Source of the DNA: Gammaproteobacteria bacterium
Lineage (GTDB): Bacteria > Pseudomonadota > Gammaproteobacteria > Pseudomonadales > Azotimanducaceae
Length of the DNA: 64,000 nt
Direction of reading: 5' to 3'
NCBI GenBank assembly: GCA_003247835.1
Contig: QJYB01000091.1
Span: 1-64,000 of the forward strand
Of the stretch, positions 1 through 8,292 are shown piece by piece. The position numbers and the translations under genes were made by a program. The notes beneath the pieces are model-generated. The model saw only the letters and a list, made by a program, of their open reading frames with translations. It ran no database searches and had not been told where the DNA came from. Within the stretch, counting starts at the first letter, position 1, and each line of letters opens with the position of its first letter.

Positions 1-401
1 GAAGGGACCTTTCCTGGTGAACCACGGGCTGCTCTTTTCCGTATCTCTCATCTCGGTGTGCATGTGTCCTGTCGCTTATTCGTGTTGAAGCGCGGTAAGA
101 TGCCGCCCGGTATCCAGCATTCGGGTCGACATTCGGGCCGATCTATTGGCCCGCTCTCGGTGGACCGGTTGTGGTCCTTCCGACCGGCCTGGCCGGAATG
201 GTCGCCAGGTGCGCCCTACGATGTTGGTTGCCGGTTGCCTGTTTTCAAGCCTTGCGCCGAAACGCTGTAGTTATGATGCCCGGCAGCCTGGTAGGTTCCC
301 CCATAACCTGTCCAGCGAGACTAGCCAAATCCCAAAATGGGTCATATGAACGGAATGTAACCCGGTGTTCGACCGATGGGCAACCGGGTCTAGGAGAATG
401 T
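1..401. other. Gene-free leader region upstream of the FKBP gene
   Basis: I see no convincing gene here: the short open frames have no recognisable protein character. Just before the next gene there is an inverted repeat, ACCCGGT at 360-366 and ACCGGGT at 383-389 (7-bp stem, 16-nt loop). It ends three bases before the AGGAG ribosome binding site at 392-396, so it could fold in the 5' untranslated mRNA close to the translation start. Any regulatory role is inference. The gene to the left of the window is not visible. Confidence 0.4.
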
Positions 402-1133
402 ATGACGTCAACTGAGCCCAGAATCAGCCTGCCCCGCACGCCCGTGTGGCATCGATCCGTCATCGCCACCTGTGCCGGATTGCTGGTCCTGGCGGCCGGT
501 CTCCCGGCAGCCGTGCGGGCTGCCGAAGCCTTCGATACGGACGCCAAGAAAGCCAGCTACAGCATCGGCTACGGCATGGCGGCCAACCTGCGCCGCGAAT
601 TCGGCGAGGATCTCGACCTCGCCGCCCTCAAGGCCGGTCTGGAGGATCAGCTGTCGGGTCAGGCCAGCCGCATTTCCGACGAGGACGCCAATTCGGCCTT
701 CCAGGCGCTCATCGCGTCGCGTCAGGCGAAGGCCGACGTTGCGGCACAGGCGAACATTGCCGAGGGCAAGGCGTTTCTCGCCGAGAACGGCAAGCGCGAA
801 GGGGTGGTCAGCCTGCCGTCGGGGCTGCAGTACGAGGTAATCGTTGCCGCGGAAGGCCCGAAGCCCGGTCCGGACGATCGGGTGACGACCCACTACCGCG
901 GTACGCTCATCGACGGCACTCAGTTCGACAGCTCCTATGACCGGGGCCAGCCGGCGACCTTTCCGCTGAACGGCGTCATCTCGGGGTGGACGGAGGCGCT
1001 GCAGCTCATGTCACCCGGTGCCAAGTGGCGCCTCTACATTCCGCCGGAGCTTGCTTACGGTGATCGGGCCCAGGGTCCGATCCCGGCCAACTCGACGCTG
1101 ATCTTCGACGTGGAGCTGCTCGAGATCAATTAA
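402..1133 (+). CDS. FKBP-type peptidyl-prolyl cis-trans isomerase (FkpA/Mip-like)
   Basis: This is a periplasmic or membrane-anchored prolyl isomerase that catalyses cis-trans isomerisation of Xaa-Pro bonds and helps envelope proteins fold. The ATG at 402 has AGGAG six bases upstream; the longer in-frame extension has no such signal. The protein has 243 residues. An N-terminal hydrophobic stretch (about residues 18-38, ending near AVRAAEA) looks like a signal peptide. An FkpA/Mip-type helical dimerisation region follows (SYSIGYGMAANL). The C-terminal FKBP domain, about residues 130-243, has VTTHYRGTLIDGTQFDSS, the WTEAL segment and the IPPELAYGDR loop typical of the family. It is monocistronic and convergent with the pentapeptide-repeat gene. 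The family is certain; the exact subfamily name is not. Confidence 0.93.
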   Translation: MTSTEPRISLPRTPVWHRSVIATCAGLLVLAAGLPAAVRAAEAFDTDAKKASYSIGYGMAANLRREFGEDLDLAALKAGLEDQLSGQASRISDEDANSAFQALIASRQAKADVAAQANIAEGKAFLAENGKREGVVSLPSGLQYEVIVAAEGPKPGPDDRVTTHYRGTLIDGTQFDSSYDRGQPATFPLNGVISGWTEALQLMSPGAKWRLYIPPELAYGDRAQGPIPANSTLIFDVELLEIN

Positions 1134-1165
1134 CGTAACGCAGGAGCAGGATCGCCGGTCGTGGC

Positions 1166-1834
1166 CTAGGCGTCCGGGTCGATGACGATGTCCAGGGTGT
1201 CGAGGATCTGCAGCCCCTGAGGGAGCCCCATCCGCACCCCGGACAGGGTGACCTCCCGGGGATCCAGGCTGTTGAAGCTGGTCCGCCGCAGGTCCGCGCC
1301 GGTGAGGTCCAGCCCGCGGCCGGACAGGCCGTTCAGGTCGCTGCCCGACAGGTCCGCATCGGCCAGACAGCAGTTGTGGGCGATGAGATCGATCATCCGG
1401 TTGTCGGTCAGCACGCACGCTTTCAGGTAGGTGTTGGAAAGGTCACCGAAGGCGAAGTTGCAGCCGTGCATGCGGAAGCTGGCCAGGGTGCTGGCGCCGC
1501 GGATCGGCAGGGTGAAGTCGCAACCGGAGAAATCCGCACCCTGGAGCTGGCAGTGTTCGAGCACCAGGTCGTAGGTGGACGCGCCGGCAAACACCGCGGT
1601 GGTCAGGTCGCAGCGTTCGAAGCGGGCTTCGCGCAGGGTGGCGTAGGAGAAGTCCACACCGTTCCCCTCACCGTCGGCCGGGAAGCCGCGGCAGCGGAGA
1701 AAGGTTGCGCCGGTGAGATCGGCGTGTCGGAAGCAGGCACCGTTGAGCGTGCAGCCATGGAACTCCGCCCCGGCGAGGTCCGCACCGGCATGGTCCGATC
1801 CGCTCAGATCCTCTTCGTGAAATACCAGGCCCAT
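1166..1834 (-). CDS. Pentapeptide repeat protein of the Qnr type
   Basis: A 222-residue right-handed beta-helix protein made almost entirely of pentapeptide repeats A(D/N)LXX (for example ADLAGAEFHG, ADLTGATFLR, ADLSGSDLNG). From remembered QnrB sequence, the length and several segments line up: DFSYATLREARFERCDL, the LEHCQLQGADFSG stretch, LTDNRMI, and a non-repeat C-terminal tail LQILDTLDIVIDPDA like the Qnr dimerisation helix. Qnr-family proteins bind DNA gyrase and topoisomerase IV, and chromosomal homologues occur in aquatic gammaproteobacteria. It has its own start 18 bp from a divergent small membrane-protein gene. No mobile-element signs surround it, so it looks like a resident gene. 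Membership in the pentapeptide family is certain; the Qnr assignment is probable and its native role unknown. Confidence 0.85.
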   Translation of the reverse strand: MGLVFHEEDLSGSDHAGADLAGAEFHGCTLNGACFRHADLTGATFLRCRGFPADGEGNGVDFSYATLREARFERCDLTTAVFAGASTYDLVLEHCQLQGADFSGCDFTLPIRGASTLASFRMHGCNFAFGDLSNTYLKACVLTDNRMIDLIAHNCCLADADLSGSDLNGLSGRGLDLTGADLRRTSFNSLDPREVTLSGVRMGLPQGLQILDTLDIVIDPDA

Positions 1835-1852
1835 TCGGCTACTTTAGACGCC

Positions 1853-2110
1853 ATGGTCGATTCGCTGCTAGGTCACAGGAAGTCGGGTTCCGCGCCATCC
1901 CGGTTCGGTGCCCGGCTCGCCCGTACCGTGGTGCTCGGCTGCGTCGCCGTCGCCTTTGCCATCTACTGGCTCGCCAGAAGTTACGGCGTGGATTCGGGCG
2001 AGCTGCTTGGTTATCTGAAGGCGAGCGCCGCCTTCATTCTGTTCTTCGGCCTTGCCGGCGTCCTCGCCGGGCTGCTGGTCTGGCTCTTCGGCCGCCTGCG
2101 GGGACGCTGA
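1853..2110 (+). CDS. Small two-helix membrane protein, unknown function
   Basis: An 85-residue protein with two predicted transmembrane helices, about residues 24-41 (VVLGCVAVAFAIYWLA) and 57-78 (AFILFFGLAGVLAGLLVWLF), and a short basic tail (GRLRGR). I do not recognise the family. The ATG at 1853 lies 18 bp from the divergent Qnr-like gene, so the two promoters must overlap each other's coding DNA or leader. The 3' end faces lepB with a 17-bp gap. Codon use is like that of the neighbours, which supports a real gene. Confidence 0.6.
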   Translation: MVDSLLGHRKSGSAPSRFGARLARTVVLGCVAVAFAIYWLARSYGVDSGELLGYLKASAAFILFFGLAGVLAGLLVWLFGRLRGR

Positions 2111-2127
2111 CCTCGCCCAGGTTGCGG

Positions 2128-2815
2128 TCAGTGGTCGGTGAGGGAGGCGAAGAACCGGTCCGTGCGCGGCTGGTAATAATTGTCGTAGTCGAGGGAAAAG
2201 GCGATGGATTCGGCGCGACCCAGAATCCGGTCGCGCGTGACGAAGCCGATGTAGCGAGAATCCTGACTGTTGTCCCGGTTGTCACCCAGCATCAGGTAGC
2301 TGCCTGCCGGTACGGTCACGGGTCCGAACGAGCTTTTATTGGAAGCATAGCGCGCCTCGTGCAGCATGATCATCCGATCGTCGCCGAGTATCGACTCGTG
2401 GAAGAACCGGTAGCGGAAGGGTTCCCGTACCGTGGTCGGGGGGAGTTCGGCATCCTCGACGGGCGTGTACACGGCACGCTCGCCGTTGATCGTCAGCACG
2501 TTGTTCTCCATGGCGACCACGTCACCCGGGATGCCGACGATCCGCTTGACGAGCAGCTGTTCGTTTTCGGGAGACGGAAACGTCACCACGTCACCCCGCT
2601 CCGGCTCGTGCCATCGTGCCAGCCGGGTGAGCGTGAAAGGGATCCTGAGATCGTAGGCGAGCTTGTCCACCACGATGCGATCGCCAACCAGAATGGTCGG
2701 CAGCATCGAACCGGTAGGCACCTGGTTCCAGTCGGCGATGGCGGACCGGAACACGAGCATGATGGCGATGAACAGGACGAAGCCGCGCCAGTCCCGCCAG
2801 ATCGTGCGCATCCGG

Positions 2816-2823
<8 letters not shown>
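2128..2823 (-). CDS. lepB: Signal peptidase I
   Basis: Inner-membrane serine protease (family S26) that removes signal peptides from exported pre-proteins. It has 231 residues and one N-terminal membrane segment (FVLFIAIMLVFRSAIADW). The catalytic Ser is in PTGSMLPTIL (box B). The general-base Lys is in LLVKRIVGIPGD (box D), and box E is GDNRDNSQDSR. It is shorter than E. coli LepB, lacking the second membrane segment and part of the periplasmic insertion, as in many other bacteria. The start overlaps the 3' end of the upstream DUF1244 gene by 8 bp, so the two are translationally coupled. Confidence 0.95.
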
Positions 2824-3127
<304 letters not shown>

Positions 3128-3278
3128 GGCCGCCATGGTACCCCGGCAACGGGATGACGCAAGGCCGTCGCCTGCCCCCGGCGGCGCCTGCGTTTGAGGT
3201 TCGACCGCCCTGTGCTTCAATGGCCCGGCGCGGGTCCCGGCGGCCCGCCGTGCCGCCGTTTCCGGAGAGTTTCCAGCC

Positions 3279-4073
3279 GTGCCCGAGTTTCTGACGAGCC
3301 CCGAGGTCTGGATGGCGTTTCTGACGCTCACGGCGCTGGAGATCGTGCTCGGCATCGACAACATCATTTTCCTGTCCATCGTCGCGGCGCGCCTGCCCCC
3401 CGAGCAGCAGGCCAGGGGCCGGTTTCTCGGCCTGTCTCTCGCCATGGTGCTTCGCATCGGCCTGCTGCTGTCTCTGTCCTGGATGATGGAGCTGACGGGC
3501 GATCTGTTTGCCGTGCTCGGCAAGGGCATCTCCGGCCGTGATCTGATCCTGCTGCTCGGTGGCGCATTTCTGATGGCCAAGGCGACCCGGGAGGTGCACA
3601 ACTCGCTGGAAGGCGAGGCCCAGGGTGAGAACGGTGACCGCAGGGTGAGCTTTATCGGCGTCCTGATTCAGATCGCCATCATCGACATCGTCTTCTCACT
3701 GGACTCGGTAATCACCGCGGTAGGGCTGGTGAACGACGTGGAGATCATGATCGCGGCGGTGATGCTGGCCGTGGTGGTCATGATGCTCGCGGCCGGTACG
3801 ATCAGTCGCTTCGTGGATGAACATCCGACCATCAAGATGCTCGCGCTGGCCTTCCTCATGCTGATCGGCTTCACGCTGATGGGTGAAGGTCTGGATCTGC
3901 ACACGCCCAAGGGTTACATCTATTTCGCCATGGCGTTCTCGTTCGGCGTCGAGATGCTGAACATCCGCGCCAAGAAGAAACGGGCCGACCACCTGCACCT
4001 GCGCAAAGCTCAGCTGGCGGACATCATCGAGGAAGCGGCCGATGCGGGGCGGCCGCCGGAGGCGCAACCCTAG
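3279..4073 (+). CDS. TerC family integral membrane protein
   Basis: A 264-residue polytopic membrane protein of the TerC/YjbE family, implicated elsewhere in metal-ion (Mn) homeostasis or tellurite resistance. Conserved acidic membrane motifs are visible: [17 protein letters not shown] near the N terminus and [16 protein letters not shown] in the middle. There are about seven hydrophobic segments and a basic cytoplasmic tail (RAKKKRADH). The start is GTG, preceded by GGAGAG about 10 bp upstream. Its stop codon overlaps the stop of the convergent yaaA gene within CTAG. The substrate cannot be read from the sequence. Confidence 0.92.
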   Translation: MPEFLTSPEVWMAFLTLTALEIVLGIDNIIFLSIVAARLPPEQQARGRFLGLSLAMVLRIGLLLSLSWMMELTGDLFAVLGKGISGRDLILLLGGAFLMAKATREVHNSLEGEAQGENGDRRVSFIGVLIQIAIIDIVFSLDSVITAVGLVNDVEIMIAAVMLAVVVMMLAAGTISRFVDEHPTIKMLALAFLMLIGFTLMGEGLDLHTPKGYIYFAMAFSFGVEMLNIRAKKKRADHLHLRKAQLADIIEEAADAGRPPEAQP

Positions 4074-4846
4074 CGCGGCTTGTCCCGCAGGAAGACCCAG
4101 TGGTCGCCGCGCGACTGGGCCTCACTGAAGTAGTAACCGGCGACGTCGAACTCCTTCAATGCCTTCAGGGTGGAGACCCGATTGTCGATGAGGTAGCGGG
4201 CCATCAGTCCGCGGGCCTTCTTGGCGTAGAAGGACAGAAATTTGTAGCGGCCGTTTTTCAGGTCCTTGAAGACCGGCGTGATGACCCTGGCATCGAGGGC
4301 GCCCGTGTCGACCGACTCCCAGTACTCGTTCGAAGCGAGATTGACGACGACCGGCTGGCGCTGCTCGGCCACCGCCTCATTGAGTGCCTTCGTCAGGCGC
4401 TGCCCCCAGAAGGCATAGAGATCCTCGCCGCGGGGGTTGTCGAGCCGGGTGCCCATCTCCAGCCGGTAAGGCTGGATCAGGTCGAGCGGCTTCAGCAGAC
4501 CATAGAGACCGGAGAGAATACGCAGATGTTTCTGCGCCCACGTCCAGTCCCGGTCGGTGAGTGTCCGGGCGTCGAGGCCGAGGTATACGTCGCCGGAAAA
4601 CGCCAGTGCCGCCTGCCGGGCGTTGTCCGGTGTGAACGGGGTGTGCCATTCACCGTAGCGCCGGTAGTTCAGGTCGGCGAGCTCGGTGGACAGGCCCATG
4701 AGTTTGGCGATGTCGCCGGGCGACTTTTCGCGCAGCACGTCGATCAGCCGTTTTGATTCCTTGAGGAAAACTGGCAGGCTATGTTTCGCCGTTGTGGCGT
4801 CGCTCGTGAAATCGAGTCTCTTGGCGGGCGAAATGACAGCCAACAT
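4070..4846 (-). CDS. yaaA: Peroxide stress protein YaaA (DUF328/UPF0246)
   Basis: A 258-residue member of the YaaA family, a cytoplasmic DNA-binding protein that in E. coli limits iron-driven oxidative damage during peroxide stress. The family signature [13 protein letters not shown] opens the protein. The internal [23 protein letters not shown] and the C-terminal [13 protein letters not shown] are also typical. Length is close to that of E. coli YaaA. It is convergent with the TerC gene and divergent from the PP2C phosphatase gene. I see no OxyR site by eye. Confidence 0.94.
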   Translation of the reverse strand: MLAVISPAKRLDFTSDATTAKHSLPVFLKESKRLIDVLREKSPGDIAKLMGLSTELADLNYRRYGEWHTPFTPDNARQAALAFSGDVYLGLDARTLTDRDWTWAQKHLRILSGLYGLLKPLDLIQPYRLEMGTRLDNPRGEDLYAFWGQRLTKALNEAVAEQRQPVVVNLASNEYWESVDTGALDARVITPVFKDLKNGRYKFLSFYAKKARGLMARYLIDNRVSTLKALKEFDVAGYYFSEAQSRGDHWVFLRDKPR

Positions 4847-4913
4847 TCAGCGGTGCTCGCAGCGTACGGACATGGAAAGGCCGGCTAGTTTAACGAATTC
4901 TGCCGGGAAGAGA

Positions 4914-5624
4914 ATGGAGATAGTCGCGCACAGCGATACCGGCAAGGTTCGCCGGAACAATGAGGATGCCTTTGCGTTCGACCCGGATGTGGGTGTTGCC
5001 GTGCTAGCCGACGGCATGGGCGGACTCGAGGCCGGCGAGGTGGCGAGCCGCATCGCCGTGGATACCATCCTCGAGGGGCTCAGGGATGCACGACGGCTGT
5101 CCGATGCGACCGTTGCAGCGGTCATAGCCGATGCCAACCGTGCGGTGCTGGAGAAATCCATCGAGAAAGGCGTGGAGATGGGGACCACGGTGGTCGCCTG
5201 GCTGCTGACCCGTCAGGGTCAGTGCTTCGTCGGTCACGTCGGGGACTCGCGAGCCTACCGCGTCAGGGCCGGAATTCTCAGACGCCTGACCCGGGACCAC
5301 AGCATGGTTCAGCAGATGATCGACGAGGGTCTGCTGAACGAGGCCGAGGCGGAAACCTCGGTACACCGCAACGTGATCACCCGCGCACTCGGTCTGGCTG
5401 GTGACGTGGAGGCGGAGGTGCGCTCATGGGTGCACAGCCCGGGGGACCTGTATCTGCTCTGCAGTGATGGTCTCACGGACATGGTGACGGAGGTGGAGAT
5501 CCAGTCGATTCTGGCGGATCTGGACGATGAGAGCCTTGAACCGGCTGCTGCTGCGCTCGTCGATCGCGCCAACGATGCCGGTGGTCACGACAATGTTTCC
5601 GTGATGCTGATCCGGCCGCGCTGA
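4914..5624 (+). CDS. PP2C-family serine/threonine protein phosphatase
   Basis: A 236-residue metal-dependent phosphatase (PPM/Stp1-like) that removes phosphate from Ser/Thr. Conserved metal-site motifs occur in order: GKVRRNNEDAFAFD, VLADGMGGLEAGE, GDSRAYRVR, LLCSDGLTDMV and GGHDNVSVMLI. The ATG at 4914 is preceded by GGGAAG; an in-frame ATG at 4872 would add 14 residues. No membrane segment is seen, so it is probably cytosolic. A Ser/Thr kinase domain exists elsewhere in the window (12249-18593), but no direct link can be shown. Confidence 0.92.
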   Translation: MEIVAHSDTGKVRRNNEDAFAFDPDVGVAVLADGMGGLEAGEVASRIAVDTILEGLRDARRLSDATVAAVIADANRAVLEKSIEKGVEMGTTVVAWLLTRQGQCFVGHVGDSRAYRVRAGILRRLTRDHSMVQQMIDEGLLNEAEAETSVHRNVITRALGLAGDVEAEVRSWVHSPGDLYLLCSDGLTDMVTEVEIQSILADLDDESLEPAAAALVDRANDAGGHDNVSVMLIRPR

Positions 5625-5651
5625 CCGGCTGCCGGGCCCGTCTCCGTGCCG

Positions 5652-5657
5652 TATAAT
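5652..5657 (+). promoter_or_regulatory. Possible -10 element for the BolA-like/trhO unit
   Basis: A perfect TATAAT lies 30 bp upstream of the BolA-like GTG start, in the short gap after the phosphatase gene. The -35 region (CTGCCG near 5629) matches sigma-70 consensus poorly. The -10 match is seen directly; promoter function is inferred. Confidence 0.35.
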
Positions 5658-5686
5658 GCGGCCCCCAAGAGACACGCCTTCGCATC

Positions 5687-6013
5687 GTGACCATCGAAGA
5701 AACCATTCACGACAAGCTCGCCCGGCGGCTCGTCCTGACACATCTGGAAGTGGTGAACGAGAGCGGCAGCCACAACGTGCCGACCGGATCGGAAACCCAC
5801 TTCAGGGTCGTTCTGGTCAGCGATGCCTTCGAAGGATTGCGGCTGCTGGCCCGGCACCGACTGGTGAACGAAACGCTCGCCGAAGAGCTGGCGGGTGGTG
5901 TGCACGCGCTCGCGATCCATACCTACACGCCGGCTGAGTGGCAGGAGCGATTCGGTGCCGTGCCGCAGTCCCCGCCGTGTCTGGGTGGCAAGGCCCGGGA
6001 GGCCGCATCGTGA
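5687..6013 (+). CDS. BolA family protein
   Basis: A 108-residue protein with the BolA fold. Visible features are HLEVVNESGSHNVPTGSETHF, where the family shows a conserved N-S-x-x-H pattern, then VSDAFEGLRLLARHRLVNETLAEEL and HALAIHTYTPAEW. BolA proteins partner with monothiol glutaredoxins and affect iron-sulfur metabolism or transcription. The start is GTG. The stop overlaps the GTG start of trhO (GTGA), implying translational coupling. It resembles E. coli BolA more than the shorter IbaG type. Confidence 0.9.
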   Translation: MTIEETIHDKLARRLVLTHLEVVNESGSHNVPTGSETHFRVVLVSDAFEGLRLLARHRLVNETLAEELAGGVHALAIHTYTPAEWQERFGAVPQSPPCLGGKAREAAS

Positions 6014-6969
6014 GCCAGGTCATGACCTTCTACCGGTTCGCGCCGCTGACGTGTCTCGATGCGCTTCGTTCAGACCTCGAGGCGCGCGCGGAAGCGCTGG
6101 CCCTCAAAGGTACGATCCTCCTCGCGGAAGAAGGCATCAACGGAACCCTCTCGGGTGACCGGAAGGCTCTGGAAGCCTTCGCCGACGTGCTGCGGCGCAT
6201 CGACGGCTTCGCCACCATGACCTTCAGGTACTCCGCGGCCCGTCCCGGCAATCCGGTCTTCCACCGCCTGAAGGTGAGGATCAAAGCCGAGATCGTCGCG
6301 TTGGGGCAGCCCGATGTGCGTCCGGCCGCACGCACCGGCACCCATGTGGATGCCACCACCTGGAACGAACTGCTGGACGATCCGGCGGTGCTGGTGATCG
6401 ACACGCGCAATCACTACGAGGTGGGTATCGGCACGTTTCCGGGCGCCGTGGACCCGGCAACGCGCTCTTTCCGCCAGTTTCCGGACTACGTTGCCACACT
6501 CGACCCGTCGTTGCAGAAAAAGGTGGCCATGTTCTGCACGGGCGGCATCCGCTGCGAGAAGGCGTCTGCCTACATGCTCGATCAGGGTTTCGAGGCCGTA
6601 TTCCAGCTCGATGGGGGCATCCTGAAGTACCTGGAAACGGTGCCGGAAGGCGAGAACCGCTGGCAGGGTGAGTGCTTCGTATTCGACCAGCGGGTTTCAG
6701 TGGACGACGCCCTCGGCGAAGGCACTTACCGGCAGTGCTTCGCCTGCCGCCGACCGCTGACCCCCGAAGAGACGGAATCTCCAGCCTACGTGGCAGGCGT
6801 CAGCTGTCCCCACTGTATGGACGAACACACGGAGACGCAGCGAGCCTCGTTCGAGGAACGTCAACGTCAGGTGCGGCTCGCCGAGGCACGGGGAGACCTG
6901 CACGTGGGCAAACAGATGCCGCGATCCGAAGCACGCGACGGTCAGGGCGTGAGCAATGGCTCCAGGTAG
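6010..6969 (+). CDS. trhO: tRNA uridine(34) hydroxylase TrhO, rhodanese-like
   Basis: A 319-residue YceA/TrhO protein, which hydroxylates tRNA U34 in an oxygen-dependent step toward 5-(carboxymethoxy)uridine. The N-terminal domain has ALKGTILLAEEGINGTLSG. The rhodanese domain, about residues 120-225, contains VLVIDTRNHYEVGIG and the active-site loop MFCTGGIRCEKASAYML. A C-terminal Cys-rich patch (CFACRRPL, CPHCMDEH) follows. GTG was chosen because it overlaps the BolA stop; longer extensions run back through bolA. The 3' end overlaps the convergent esterase gene by 28 bp. Confidence 0.93.
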   Translation: MSQVMTFYRFAPLTCLDALRSDLEARAEALALKGTILLAEEGINGTLSGDRKALEAFADVLRRIDGFATMTFRYSAARPGNPVFHRLKVRIKAEIVALGQPDVRPAARTGTHVDATTWNELLDDPAVLVIDTRNHYEVGIGTFPGAVDPATRSFRQFPDYVATLDPSLQKKVAMFCTGGIRCEKASAYMLDQGFEAVFQLDGGILKYLETVPEGENRWQGECFVFDQRVSVDDALGEGTYRQCFACRRPLTPEETESPAYVAGVSCPHCMDEHTETQRASFEERQRQVRLAEARGDLHVGKQMPRSEARDGQGVSNGSR

Positions 6970-7610
6970 TTCCAGAGCGTTTCCAGGAGCAGCGGTTGAG
7001 CCGCCGCGGTGGGATGAATGCCGTCCGCCTGCATGAGCCCAGGCTCGAGCGCTACCTTCTCCAGGAAGAAAGGTACCAGCGGTACACCCGTTTCTGCGGC
7101 CACGGTGGCATAGACGTCGTGGAACGCCGTGGTGTATCGGGGGCCGTAGTTTGGCGGGATCTGCATGCCGACGAGCAGAACTTCGCGGTTCTCCGAGAGC
7201 GAGAGCTCCACCATCTGCCTGAGATTGTCCCTGACCGTCTCCGTCGGATAGCCGCGCAGACCGTCGTTGCCACCCAGCTCGATGATCACCACCGCCGGAT
7301 CGTGGGTTTCGAGCGCCTTGGGCAGCCGCGCAAGCCCGCCAGCCGTGGTTTCGCCGCTGACGCTGCCGTTGACCACCTCGTAAGGATGCTCGGAGCGCTT
7401 GAGCGATTCGGCGAGCAGGTTGACCCAGCCTTCGTCGGTTTGAATACCGTATCCGGCGCTGATACTGTCGCCCATCACCAGAATCCTGGGATTCTCACGC
7501 GTTGCTGACGCGACGCCGGGCAAGGTCGCAGCCAGCCCGATACAGAGAGACAGGACCCCCGTAATGACAACCCTGACCGTCGCTGTCAGCGAGGAAGTAT
7601 TCCAGCCCAT
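6942..7610 (-). CDS. Arylesterase / TesA-like lysophospholipase (SGNH hydrolase)
   Basis: A 222-residue SGNH-fold esterase of the TesA type, acting on acyl thioesters, lysophospholipids or aryl esters. The N-terminal hydrophobic segment VVITGVLSLCIGLAATLPG is a signal peptide, so it is probably periplasmic. The blocks are GDSISAGYG (catalytic Ser), GSVSGETTAGG, GGNDGLRG and DGIHP (catalytic Asp/His). Its ATG shares two bases with the start codon of the divergent ABC ATPase gene, the same arrangement as tesA-ybbA-ybbP in enterobacteria. The 3' end overlaps trhO by 28 bp. Confidence 0.92.
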   Translation of the reverse strand: MGWNTSSLTATVRVVITGVLSLCIGLAATLPGVASATRENPRILVMGDSISAGYGIQTDEGWVNLLAESLKRSEHPYEVVNGSVSGETTAGGLARLPKALETHDPAVVIIELGGNDGLRGYPTETVRDNLRQMVELSLSENREVLLVGMQIPPNYGPRYTTAFHDVYATVAAETGVPLVPFFLEKVALEPGLMQADGIHPTAAAQPLLLETLWNYLEPLLTP

Positions 7611-8292
7611 GAGTTCTTCGGTGATCGAGACCCGCGACGTTGCCAAGATCGTGCCTACTGCGGAAGGCGAGCTGGTGATATTGGAAGGGATCGACCTCGA
7701 AATCAACGCGGGGGAAACGGTCGCCATCGTCGGCGCTTCAGGATCGGGCAAAACCACGCTGCTTGGTATTCTCGCGGGTCTCGACGTGCCCACGACCGGC
7801 CGTGTGTGGCTGTGCGGCTCGGAGCTGACGGCGCTCGACGAAGAGGAGCGAGCCAGGGTCCGGGGTGAACAGATCGGCTTCGTCTTCCAGACCTTTCAGC
7901 TGCTCGGCAGCCTGACCGCCCTGGAGAACGTCATGCTGCCCGCGGAGCTGCGCGGTGAGCCGGGTGCCGAGCAGGCTGCGCGGATCCTGCTCGAGAAGGT
8001 CGGCCTCGGCGAGCGGCTCGACCACTATCCCCGACAGCTCTCAGGCGGTGAACAGCAGCGTGTGGCCATCGCCCGTGCTTTTGCGTCCCGGCCCAACGTG
8101 CTGTTCGCTGACGAGCCGACCGGTAACCTGGATACCCGGACCGGGGCGCGTATCATCGATCTGCTGTTCGAGCTCAACGACGAGTTCGACACTACCCTGG
8201 TGCTCGTGACGCACGACGAACGGCTGGCAGGACGCTGTCAGCGGATCGTCGAGATCAGCGGTGGCCGCTTGATGTCGTCGGCGGCAGCATGA
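7609..8292 (+). CDS. ybbA: ABC transporter ATP-binding protein (YbbA/LolD type)
   Basis: A 227-residue ABC ATPase that powers the adjacent permease. Walker A is [12 protein letters not shown], the signature is [16 protein letters not shown], and Walker B is [12 protein letters not shown], followed by the H-loop [15 protein letters not shown] at 7591-7597 supports the ATG at 7609; an upstream in-frame ATG at 7564 would place the start 45 bp inside the divergent esterase gene. The stop overlaps the ATG of the permease (ATGA). Gene order matches enterobacterial ybbA-ybbP next to tesA; the substrate is unknown. Confidence 0.92.
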   Translation: MSSSVIETRDVAKIVPTAEGELVILEGIDLEINAGETVAIVGASGSGKTTLLGILAGLDVPTTGRVWLCGSELTALDEEERARVRGEQIGFVFQTFQLLGSLTALENVMLPAELRGEPGAEQAARILLEKVGLGERLDHYPRQLSGGEQQRVAIARAFASRPNVLFADEPTGNLDTRTGARIIDLLFELNDEFDTTLVLVTHDERLAGRCQRIVEISGGRLMSSAAA

